Shown here in pieces: positions 1 to 7,779 of a stretch of DNA of 64,000 bases. The stretch is from Candidatus Gastranaerophilales bacterium (lineage in GTDB: Bacteria; Cyanobacteriota; Vampirovibrionia; Gastranaerophilales; Gastranaerophilaceae), in assembly GCA_944323955.1 (NCBI GenBank), contig CALUUK010000006.1, positions 62,001 through 126,000 on the forward strand, written 5' to 3'. Below the pieces are notes generated by a model that had not been told where the DNA came from, did no database searches, and was given only the letters and a program-made list of their open reading frames with translations. Both the position numbers and the translations under genes were made by a program. The first letter of the stretch is position 1; each line of letters opens with the position of its first letter.

Positions 1-594
1 TGGCAAAACACAATCATAAAAATGTTATACCGTTCGGGACTTGATTTATGCTTTTCACAAGGGTTTAATCCGACACCTAAAATCTCACTTGGTATAGCTC
101 TTCCGATATTTGTCGAAGGAAAATCCGAATTGATAGATATTGAAATATATAACGATATTCAAAGCAAAGAACTTATGAATACACTTAACAAGATTTTACC
201 TAAAGATATAAAAATCATCGATGCAAACAAAATTGAAAAAAGCACTCCCTCTATTGATATAACGGCTCAATGGGCATTATATTCTTTTACTCCGTTTAGA
301 GAGGGTATTTTAAAAAGTGAAGATTTGTTGTATATTAAAAATAAGATATCTTCAGATAATGAAATATTTATAGAGAAGATAAACAAAAAAGGTGTAAAAA
401 AACTTATAAATATTAAACCTGCCATAAAATCAGTCACCACAGATGAAAGTACATTGTATATGGTACTGAAAACAGGACAATCTCTTGATATACCTTCGGT
501 AAAGCCTGAAGATGTAGTAAGAAAATACCTGCCGGAAATCGATTTCAGGATTATAAGGCTTGAATTTTATGACAAAGATATGAATAAGTTATAA
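1..594 (+). CDS. Radical-SAM-linked protein, DUF2344 family (5' partial)
   Basis: The reading frame is open to the first base of the window, so this is the 3' part of a longer gene; the first internal ATG at 22 is probably not the start. The visible segment (LYRSGLDLCFSQGFNPTPKI) matches the conserved S-Q-G-[FY]-N-P-x-P-K-[IL] core of the DUF2344/TIGR03936 family, which is found alone or fused behind a radical SAM domain. Codons before position 22 (W-Q-N-T-I-I-K) continue the expected helix of that domain. The family often sits next to RNase E/G, as here. Its biochemical role is not established. Whether a radical SAM domain precedes it cannot be seen. The gene ends 30 nt before the RNase gene and is probably in one operon with it. 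Confidence 0.8.
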   Translation, partial: WQNTIIKMLYRSGLDLCFSQGFNPTPKISLGIALPIFVEGKSELIDIEIYNDIQSKELMNTLNKILPKDIKIIDANKIEKSTPSIDITAQWALYSFTPFREGILKSEDLLYIKNKISSDNEIFIEKINKKGVKKLINIKPAIKSVTTDESTLYMVLKTGQSLDIPSVKPEDVVRKYLPEIDFRIIRLEFYDKDMNKL

Positions 595-624
595 AGATTT
601 ATAAATTCAGAAAAGGAAGAAACA

Positions 625-2409
625 ATGTCAAAAGCAATAGTTGTAGCAGAAAGAGACAATATAGCCGCCGTAATAGAAGACGGGAAAGTATGTGAGTTTT
701 ATATTCATAAAGGAGATATGCTGTTAAATGATGTATATCTTGCAACGGTTGATAATATATTGCCGAGTATTGATGCCGCTTTTGTCAATGTCGGATATGA
801 AAAGATGGGATTTTTACACGCCAATGATGCGATAGGGAAAGGAACATTAAAAGAAAAATTATCTCCGAAGCAAAAACTTATTGTACAGGTCGTAAAAGAA
901 CCCGTAGGGCATAAAGGGCCGAGAGTATCAACACTAATAAGCCTTCCCGGAAGATTTCTTGTCTTAATGCCGCAGGAAACAGGTATTAACGTATCAAGAA
1001 AAATTGTTTCTCCTAAAGAAAGAGCAAGACTAAAATCAATAATCAGCCTTCTAAAGCCTGTTGGCATAGGTGTTATCGTCAGAACGGAAGCAGAAGGGCA
1101 ATCTGATGCGGACATTCAGGAAGATATGGAAATACTTCTTGAAAAATGGAATACAATAATAACGGCAGCTGAAACACGTCCTGCGCCAAGCCTTCTATAC
1201 AGAGATCAGGATTTATTATATATGGTAATGAGAGAAGCCTGCAGCGAAGACGTAGATGAAATTATTCTTGACACTTCATACGGCGTTCACAGAACCCAGC
1301 AAATCCTTCAAAATTGGAATATGAATAAAAATATATCTGTAAATGTTTATAAGGGTTCAGAAACGCTGCTGGTGGCCTCAGGAATCGTAAAAGAAATAAA
1401 AGCCGCACTTCAAACAAAAGTAAATTTGCCAAGCGGAGGATATTTGTTTATTCAAACAACGGAAGCTCTTACCGTAATAGATGTAAACAGCGGCAAGTTT
1501 GTAAGCTCTGATACTCAGGATGAAACAATTGTAAAAACCAATCTTGAAGCTGTTCATGAAATAGCAAGACAATTAAGACTCAGAAATATCGGCGGTATGG
1601 TAATTGTAGATTTTATTGATATGAACTCAAGACAAGATAAACTCGCAATCATGGAAGAACTTGAACTTGCACTTGAAAAAGACAAAGCAAAACCGCAGGT
1701 AGGTCAGCTTTCGGATCTGGGACTTGTTGAATTAACAAGACACAGACAGGGACAAAGTTTATCGGAAATTTTCGGTAAAAAATGTCCTCATTGTCAGGGT
1801 ACAGGATATATTCCCGAAGATTTAACATTCTCTGCTCCGGTTAGTGAGGGTGAGATAAAAGCAAAAGCCGCAAAATTAAAAGTACCTGTTCAACAGATAA
1901 AGAATAAAATACCAAATTATAAACAAAATAAAGTTTTCAATAATCCGAATAATAATCCCCTGAATGATAATAACGAAAATACACAGAACAATCAAAATAA
2001 TCAAAATAACCAAAATAACAAATACAACAATCAAAACAAAAAGAATTTTAAATTTAATAACAGAAATAATCAGGAAGAAAACACACAAAATCAAAATAAA
2101 CAAATTCAATTACAAACACAGCAGCCTGTAGAAAAAGAAGAACCAATAAAAGAACAAGAACCTGAAACCGTTGAAGTTATACAACATACCGTTACGGCTG
2201 CAGTTTCCGAACAAAAACAGGAAACTTCGGAAGAAAAACAAACAAAAAAACCGGGAAGAAAAAAAGGAAGAAAAAAAGCTGAGGAAATTTCGGCCGAAGA
2301 AAAAGAAATAAAAGAAGACGAAATAAAAACGGCAGAAAAAGAAATACAAGAAAAGCCTAAGAAAAAACCGGGAAGAAAACCGCGCAGTCAAAAGAAAGAA
2401 ACAAATTAA
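625..2409 (+). CDS. rng: Ribonuclease E/G family endoribonuclease
   Basis: Single-strand-specific endoribonuclease of the RNase E/G family, acting in mRNA decay and rRNA processing. An S1 RNA-binding domain lies near residues 35-110 (DAAFVNVGYEKMGFLHANDA). The DNase-I-like catalytic centre shows IDVNSGKF (about residue 286) and VDFIDM (about 327), which carry the metal-binding aspartates. The Zn-link CPHC (about C387/C390) joins subunits in the E. coli enzyme. After residue 400 the protein becomes a disordered tail: an Asn/Gln-rich stretch (about 430-490), then Glu/Lys-rich sequence with two basic PGRKKGRKK / PGRKPR motifs. In RNase E such a tail scaffolds partners and binds RNA. A good ribosome site (AAGGAAG) precedes the ATG. 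No degradosome partner is encoded next to it. Confidence 0.95.
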   Translation: MSKAIVVAERDNIAAVIEDGKVCEFYIHKGDMLLNDVYLATVDNILPSIDAAFVNVGYEKMGFLHANDAIGKGTLKEKLSPKQKLIVQVVKEPVGHKGPRVSTLISLPGRFLVLMPQETGINVSRKIVSPKERARLKSIISLLKPVGIGVIVRTEAEGQSDADIQEDMEILLEKWNTIITAAETRPAPSLLYRDQDLLYMVMREACSEDVDEIILDTSYGVHRTQQILQNWNMNKNISVNVYKGSETLLVASGIVKEIKAALQTKVNLPSGGYLFIQTTEALTVIDVNSGKFVSSDTQDETIVKTNLEAVHEIARQLRLRNIGGMVIVDFIDMNSRQDKLAIMEELELALEKDKAKPQVGQLSDLGLVELTRHRQGQSLSEIFGKKCPHCQGTGYIPEDLTFSAPVSEGEIKAKAAKLKVPVQQIKNKIPNYKQNKVFNNPNNNPLNDNNENTQNNQNNQNNQNNKYNNQNKKNFKFNNRNNQEENTQNQNKQIQLQTQQPVEKEEPIKEQEPETVEVIQHTVTAAVSEQKQETSEEKQTKKPGRKKGRKKAEEISAEEKEIKEDEIKTAEKEIQEKPKKKPGRKPRSQKKETN

Positions 2410-2424
2410 GAAAACGGAAAATAA

Positions 2425-2790
2425 ATGAGCAAAAAAGATACACTGACAGAAGAAGATTTATTTAAATCCTCCATTCCGATAATTGATCCGAACGGACAAA
2501 TCGCGGACGGGAATACTGTCGAAGTAAAACCGGCAAATGTTCTTGTTTCGTATTTTCAAGATAATCCGATAATGTCATATTCAATAAGTTTTGCTCTTAT
2601 TATTGTAATTCTGATTTTAATTGCAGCAATCAAAAAACTGTCTCAAGCACGTAATCCGATGCTTGAATATACAAAACGACAGACAAAAAAGCTCAAGAAA
2701 GACCAGGCATATGTCAGCAGCACAAACAAACTTGAGACACCGGAAAGTTTAACCGATTGCATAAGAGCTTTTATTGAAAGAACAAAATAG
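2425..2790 (+). CDS. Small single-span membrane protein, unknown function
   Basis: A 121-residue protein with one predicted membrane helix (about residues 54-70, SISFALIIVILILIAAI), a 50-residue polar N-terminal part and a basic, lysine-rich C-terminal part. I do not recognise a family. It starts 15 nt after the RNase E/G stop and is very probably cotranscribed with it. A membrane-tethering role for the RNase would be attractive but is only a guess from position. It ends 3 nt before the convergent engB gene. Confidence 0.75.
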   Translation: MSKKDTLTEEDLFKSSIPIIDPNGQIADGNTVEVKPANVLVSYFQDNPIMSYSISFALIIVILILIAAIKKLSQARNPMLEYTKRQTKKLKKDQAYVSSTNKLETPESLTDCIRAFIERTK

Positions 2791-2793
2791 GTA

Positions 2794-3369
2794 TCATTTT
2801 TTAATAAGCTCTGATATTTTATCAATAATTTTCTGATTATAATATGAATTTGTTTTTGAAAAGGGAAAAACTTCAAGTCCGAGTTCTTTTTCAAAATTTC
2901 TGCAAACATTAGAAATTTGTGATTTTGATATGCCGTCAACTTTTGTTGCAATTACAAATGAATATAAGTTATTATGATTTATCCATTCTGCCATTTGGAA
3001 ATCATTTTCCTGTACGGGATGTCTTGAATCTATAAGCTGTATTAAACTGACTATTTCTTCCCGGTTTAAAAGATACTTTTCGAGATTTTTTTGCCACTGA
3101 TTCTGCACTTTACCGGACACTTTAGCATAACCATACCCGGGTAAATCAGCAAATACAAATAAATCACTTACGTTAAAAAGATTAATAAGTTTTGTTTTTC
3201 CGGGAGTATTACTTGTCTTTGCGAGCCCTTTTACATTTACAATCGAATTAATAAAAGATGATTTTCCCACATTAGAACGGCCTATTAAAGCGAACTCGGG
3301 TAAATTCAACCTTGGACACTCGCTAAGAGACGGAGCGCTCGTTATGAATTTTGCGGTTTTTATCCTCAT
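2794..3369 (-). CDS. engB: Ribosome biogenesis GTP-binding protein EngB/YsxC
   Basis: GTPase of the EngB/YihA/YsxC family, needed for assembly of the large ribosomal subunit. Motifs seen: G1 GRSNVGKSS (residues 30-38), a TPGKT switch-I element, DLPGYGYAKV (G3, DxPG), and ATKVD for the base-specificity TKxD motif. At 191 residues it is the usual family length. The ATG at 3369 lies inside a 47-nt overlap with the upstream small reading frame (3323-3583), and only a weak purine stretch (AGAAGA) precedes it. Confidence 0.95.
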   Translation of the reverse strand: MRIKTAKFITSAPSLSECPRLNLPEFALIGRSNVGKSSFINSIVNVKGLAKTSNTPGKTKLINLFNVSDLFVFADLPGYGYAKVSGKVQNQWQKNLEKYLLNREEIVSLIQLIDSRHPVQENDFQMAEWINHNNLYSFVIATKVDGISKSQISNVCRNFEKELGLEVFPFSKTNSYYNQKIIDKISELIKK

Positions 3370-3583
3370 TTTTCAATCTTCTTTTATAAATTACGCCTGC
3401 AAGTAAATTATATACTTTGGGATTATTAAAAACAGTAAGCTCTATATCATCATTTAAATCTATTGAAATAGGTAATTTGGGCACAAATATATTAGTTTCA
3501 ACATGCATAATCTTTATTTTACGCTGTCTGATTATACTCATCGGCGCCGACAAAAATACTTCAAATGTTTTTAATATATCCAT
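3323..3583 (-). CDS. Hypothetical small protein overlapping engB
   Basis: An 86-residue reading frame filling the gap between the TPR gene and engB on the same strand, overlapping engB by 47 nt. The middle (NIFVPKLPISIDLNDDIELT) could be a small beta-rich domain; I do not recognise the family. There is no Shine-Dalgarno sequence. A TATTAT box lies 6 nt before the ATG, an arrangement also seen for leaderless candidates elsewhere in the window. The overlap and lack of a ribosome site keep confidence modest. Confidence 0.45.
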   Translation of the reverse strand: MDILKTFEVFLSAPMSIIRQRKIKIMHVETNIFVPKLPISIDLNDDIELTVFNNPKVYNLLAGVIYKRRLKNEDKNRKIHNERSVS

Positions 3584-3622
3584 TCTTATATAATAACAAA
3601 AATCAATATATTTTTGTACAAA

Positions 3623-5413
3623 TTATAATAATTTTTGAAGTTTATTTATTCTCGATTTTGCATGCTGGATTTTATCACTTTCTCCCAATTCATCAGGCGG
3701 TAACAGCTTAAGGAATTGAACATAGCAATTATACGCATTTTCATATTCCGAAAGATTATCAAAAGTAATACCGAGATAATAATAAGTAAATATATTACTG
3801 CTATCAAGTTCAAGTGATTTATACAAAGACGCAGTAGAAGCGGCATAGTTATTTTTTGCAATATATGTAAGTCCTTGATAATAATATAATACGGCGGAAT
3901 TAGGTGCTATTTTAAGCGCCTCATCAATAAGCCTTTCCGTTTCTTCATAATTTTGCGCTTCATAAGTATCAATAATTTGGCTTATATAATCAGATGCATC
4001 CAATTCATTTAATTTATCAAGCAGCTGCATGGCAAACTCATTATCCGGTTCAATTTGTAAACATTTTTCCGCATATTGGCGCGCTGTTTCATAATCCTTT
4101 GTAACATAATAATAATTGCCAAATTGTATATTGACAAATAAATTATCACTGTCTAGAGAAATTGCTCTGTTTAGATAATCAAGTGCCTCTTGCATTCTGT
4201 TCAGAACCATACAGCATCTTGCCTTAAATGCCAGTATATTGGGGGTTTGAGCAATATTTTTAGCATCCAAAAGCTCAAGTGCTTTTTCCGGATATCCCTG
4301 ATTAAACAGCTTTAAAGCCTCTTTATCAGGTGTTCTTGATATTGAAGCCATAAGTCTGTTATAAGTAGCAATATCTTCATTTCTTGAAAGTTTATCCGAA
4401 ACAGAATTCAAAATTTCTAGAACCTGATTAATATGTCCTTCTTTTAGAAGTCTTTCCGCTTTTAAAAAAGCAGTACTTAATGAAGACGGATATTGTTTTT
4501 CAAGTTTCTCACCGTATGCTTTTGCATCATCATAATTGTTATTTTCAAACAACAGGTTATACAAGTCATAATAACATTGTTCTTTGTTTTTACAGTTTTC
4601 ACCGAATAAAGTTCTTAATATTTTATCATCCGATGCATTATTTCTTACAAGAAGTTTATAAGTTTCATAAAGAACACCACTGTCACGATCAGCGGTTTGT
4701 AAAATTTCGATTTGCTCATTTAAAGCATCTTCATATTTTCCCTGATTAGTAAAGAAATATACGCGTAATTTGGCAATTTCTTTTTTTATATCTTCGGGAA
4801 TTTTATTATTTGTAAGATAAATATTGCTGAACAAAAGACCGTTCTCATAATCAGCACTGCTGTCAATAACTAACTTTAAAGCATCAACATACATTTTATG
4901 ATTTACTGTATTCAATGAAGCCTTTCTTATATTTTTTTCAGCCTCCGCCAAATTATCACAAATAAGATTTATAACGGCAACATTAAGAAAAAGCGAAGAT
5001 TTGTCTCTTGAATATTTTCCCCTGTCCTTTGTTTTCACTCTGAGTTTTTCAATATCTTCAAGCACTTCTTCGGAAAGTTTTCCGCTATTTTTAAGTGAAT
5101 TAAGATATTCTAAATCCTCATATGCATTTTCATATTTTTTCGTTTTCAGATACGCATCAACCAAAGGAACCAACAAGGAATAATCATCAGGATTCAAATT
5201 AACCTGTTCCTGAAGTTCTGTTATAACTTTGTTGTAATCTGCAATATCTTCATCCATGTTAACTGAACTTCGGACAATGCTGGAAGATTGTTTAGGCATA
5301 GGTCTGACAATCTTTCCCGATGGCGTCTTTTCAAGAGAATATACATATGCCTGTGCATCGTAAGAAATAAAAGTGAAAATAGCTGTCAATATTAAACAAA
5401 CTTTAAATTTCAT
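3623..5413 (-). CDS. Secreted TPR-repeat protein
   Basis: A protein of about 596 residues with a signal peptide (MKFKVCLILTAIFTFISYDA, cleavage near AQA-Y) followed by TPR-like helical repeats over almost its whole length, clearest in the C-terminal third (ALDYLNRAISLDSDNLFVNI, YYQGLTYIAKNNYAASTASL). I placed the start at 5413 rather than at an upstream TTG (5434), because AAAGGGGA sits 6-7 nt before this ATG and the signal peptide then begins correctly. TPR proteins act as scaffolds; the partner is unknown. Location is probably periplasmic. There is no lipobox cysteine. Confidence 0.85.
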   Translation of the reverse strand: MKFKVCLILTAIFTFISYDAQAYVYSLEKTPSGKIVRPMPKQSSSIVRSSVNMDEDIADYNKVITELQEQVNLNPDDYSLLVPLVDAYLKTKKYENAYEDLEYLNSLKNSGKLSEEVLEDIEKLRVKTKDRGKYSRDKSSLFLNVAVINLICDNLAEAEKNIRKASLNTVNHKMYVDALKLVIDSSADYENGLLFSNIYLTNNKIPEDIKKEIAKLRVYFFTNQGKYEDALNEQIEILQTADRDSGVLYETYKLLVRNNASDDKILRTLFGENCKNKEQCYYDLYNLLFENNNYDDAKAYGEKLEKQYPSSLSTAFLKAERLLKEGHINQVLEILNSVSDKLSRNEDIATYNRLMASISRTPDKEALKLFNQGYPEKALELLDAKNIAQTPNILAFKARCCMVLNRMQEALDYLNRAISLDSDNLFVNIQFGNYYYVTKDYETARQYAEKCLQIEPDNEFAMQLLDKLNELDASDYISQIIDTYEAQNYEETERLIDEALKIAPNSAVLYYYQGLTYIAKNNYAASTASLYKSLELDSSNIFTYYYLGITFDNLSEYENAYNCYVQFLKLLPPDELGESDKIQHAKSRINKLQKLL

Positions 5414-5485
5414 ACCAAAATCCCCTTTAATCAACTAAATAAATGTTATCGTATGTATAGAAAATAGTCAATCAAACGGATACGA

Positions 5486-5513
5486 AAAAGGAGCCTTTTA
5501 AAAGGCTCCTTTT
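5486..5513 (-). terminator. Rho-independent terminator after the first tpsA gene
   Basis: A perfect 28-nt palindrome (AAAAGGAGCCTTTT and its complement) with T-runs on both sides, 18 nt beyond the stop of the minus-strand exoprotein gene at 5531. It also stands upstream of the TPR gene, insulating the two. Confidence 0.85.
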
Positions 5514-5530
5514 GTTTGGTTCTTTAATTT

Positions 5531-7471
5531 TTATTCTTCTTCATCTTCTTCAATTTCGATTTGGCTTGCTGCTGCGAATACATCTACGAATGTTGTTCTT
5601 GCATCTGTTACATTTGAGTTGTATTTGTATGTTTCAGGTTGACGAGGTATTTTATTTAACATTTCTGTTTGATCATTGTCAACCGTAAGATTTGATTCAG
5701 GTTCTTCAGGTTCAACGGGAGCTGTATAAGGTCTTGGATTGATTAATAAGATTTTTTCTTCGCCGTTGTCACCATATTCAATGTGATGTCTTACTTGAGC
5801 CGTATCGTTATTGATTAATGTATCTGAATTTTTAACTTCGTATGCTGCTTTTGAAGTGAATTTGCCGTTTCTTACGTAGATGTATGAACGATTTGTTTCA
5901 TCTCCGGGAATTTGAGCTTCATCTGTGTAAGGAAGACCTGCGATTACTGCGTCTGATTCAAGAGTTACATCACCATTTTTAGAAACGATTCTTGATACTG
6001 ACAATGTTCCGTTTGTTTTTAATGTTACGTTTTCTTCAGCTTCGGCAACGATACCGTTGTTTCTTTCAGCAACATTTGCTAAAGTTAAATCTATATCTTT
6101 ACCTGCATAAACATTTGTTTGTTTATTGTTTACATCAGCTGAACCTGTTACGCTTCCTTTATCAGCTTTTGCTGTGATTTTTGATGCATTAAGGTTAGCA
6201 TCTGAGAACCATACATCTGCTTCTGAAGCAACATTGATTTCTTTATTTGCAACCAATGCGGAGTTAACAGCCTGAGCTCTTGTTTTACCGTTGATTGTTA
6301 TATTATTTGCATTCAATTTTGAAGAATTTTGAGCTGATGCAATCTTTCCTGCGGTAATTTTAATATCTTTACCTGCATTAAGTACTGATGAATCAACTAC
6401 GGAGTCTCCGTTTTGTGAAATTGCTTCAATATTTCCTACTGCATTTAATTTTGAATTTTTAATTGATACTTTATCACCTGCTACGATGCTTATGTCACCG
6501 CCATCATTAGCTGCTGCTTCATCTGCGTAATTTACGGTTGTCAATGTTGAACCGTCAACTACAACTTTATTTGATGCTGTCAACCAGATATTTCCGTCAT
6601 TGCCGCTAACAGCTTTTGTCGCTTTTAATGCTGCACCGTTTAAGTTAATCTGGCTGTCAACATTGGATGAATAGTTTCTGATATCAATGTGTCCTGCATC
6701 TATTGTAGCACCGTCAGCTAAGATTACCATTTTTTCTGCAGAACCGACTTCACCGTTTACATTTTTTACTGCACCGTTATTATAGTATGCAAAGTTTACA
6801 CCGTCTGCTGTTACGATTTTTACTTTTCCGTATGAATCTTCGCCTACGTTAGGTCCTACATTTGTTGAAATTTTTGAACCATTGTATAATGTTACGTTAT
6901 CTGTTGCGAATGTTACGTTTTTATCACCGTGAATAACTGCACCTTCTTCAACAATAATTCCGTATGGTGATGAAGTTGTTCTTTCCAGTTCTAATTGATT
7001 TTTATCTTTGTTGAATGTTCCGTTCATTGTTGATACAGTGAAGGAATTTACATCAACATTTGCACCTTGTCCGAAGAACACGCCATTGGGGTTTAACAAA
7101 ATGATTTTACCGGTTGCTTCATAACCGCAGCCTGCACAACCCGAGTTTGTAATTTTACCGTAAATTTGAGATAAACCGCCTGCAGCATCAACTTTGTTTA
7201 ATGCAGTCTGGTTATGTGCGGTAAATTCATAGTTTACGGATGCGTCTTTACCAACATTGAAAGAGCCCCAGTTGATTGTACCGACACTGCCTTGTCCGCC
7301 GTTAATTGCAATGTTCATATTTGAACCGGATGTTGTTATGTCAGCATTTATTGCTCCGCCGTTACCTAATTGAGGTAATGCACCGGCAGCTACATCTGCA
7401 AATGCCGGAGAAACACTTGTTGCGGTTAAGATACCGACTGCTATAATTGTTGTGCTTAAAAGTTTTCTCAT
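5531..7471 (-). CDS. TpsA-type two-partner secretion exoprotein (haemagglutination-activity domain), copy 1
   Basis: A 646-residue secreted protein. A signal peptide (about 1-25, ending SPAFA) is followed by a TPS domain (about 35-260) with the hallmark NPNGVFFGQGANVD and GSFNVGKDASVNYEF segments, which target TpsA proteins to their TpsB pore. The rest is beta-helix-like repeats (GKDIKITAGKI, SKLNANNITINGK). Near the C terminus lies a module shared with copy 2 (AGLPYTDE, RSYIYV, HHIEYGDNGEEKILLINPRP), then a variable, very acidic tail ending EIEEDEEE. The TPS domain holds an unusual CAGC pair (about residues 115-118). GGAAG precedes the ATG. The cognate transporter is probably the divergent tpsB at 10568. 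The cargo role (adhesin or surface matrix) is inferred from the family. Confidence 0.9.
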   Translation of the reverse strand: MRKLLSTTIIAVGILTATSVSPAFADVAAGALPQLGNGGAINADITTSGSNMNIAINGGQGSVGTINWGSFNVGKDASVNYEFTAHNQTALNKVDAAGGLSQIYGKITNSGCAGCGYEATGKIILLNPNGVFFGQGANVDVNSFTVSTMNGTFNKDKNQLELERTTSSPYGIIVEEGAVIHGDKNVTFATDNVTLYNGSKISTNVGPNVGEDSYGKVKIVTADGVNFAYYNNGAVKNVNGEVGSAEKMVILADGATIDAGHIDIRNYSSNVDSQINLNGAALKATKAVSGNDGNIWLTASNKVVVDGSTLTTVNYADEAAANDGGDISIVAGDKVSIKNSKLNAVGNIEAISQNGDSVVDSSVLNAGKDIKITAGKIASAQNSSKLNANNITINGKTRAQAVNSALVANKEINVASEADVWFSDANLNASKITAKADKGSVTGSADVNNKQTNVYAGKDIDLTLANVAERNNGIVAEAEENVTLKTNGTLSVSRIVSKNGDVTLESDAVIAGLPYTDEAQIPGDETNRSYIYVRNGKFTSKAAYEVKNSDTLINNDTAQVRHHIEYGDNGEEKILLINPRPYTAPVEPEEPESNLTVDNDQTEMLNKIPRQPETYKYNSNVTDARTTFVDVFAAASQIEIEEDEEE

Positions 7472-7779
7472 GTTCTTCTTCCTTATATTTTTAGTTATTA
7501 TTCTTGTATCATACTGGTAGAAACTATCCTGAAAAAAAAAATTGCTATTGTGTTACGTATTCTTTACAATTGTTTTTTTAACTTTAAGAACTACCAATTT
7601 AAATCTCTCAATGTAATCTCTCTTAACAGGAAAATATATCCTATATATACTATATAAAAAAAAATGAGTCTGGAGAATTGCGTAATTTGTCCCTTTTTCT
7701 TAACAATTTGTTACATAGCAAGAAAAGAGGAAATGTTTTTCTTATTTCCTCTTTTCTTTTTAAACAATTCAGCTGCAAA
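7472..7779. other. Intergenic region between the two tpsA genes
   Basis: About 308 nt without a gene. It holds the terminator of the upstream minus-strand tpsA copy (7721-7757), a TTGTTACATAGCAA motif at 7708-7721, a TTGCTAT box at 7542-7548 beside a 10-nt A run, and a TATGAT candidate -10 for copy 1 about 30 nt nearer the gene. A long A/T tract lies near 7655-7672. No open frame of note. Confidence 0.6.
7721..7757 (-). terminator. Terminator hairpin after the second tpsA gene
   Basis: A 14-bp stem (AGAAAAGAGGAAAT paired with its complement) around a 9-nt loop, 22 nt past the stop of the minus-strand gene at 7780. The stem is AT-rich, and the U-tract on the minus strand is partly inside the stem. 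Confidence 0.65.

Noticed and set aside
1876-2391. Minus-strand Phe/Ile/Leu-rich frames opposite the RNase E/G tail, looking like membrane proteins
   Set aside because: They are complements of Asn/Lys/Glu-rich codons, and the plus-strand gene is certain.
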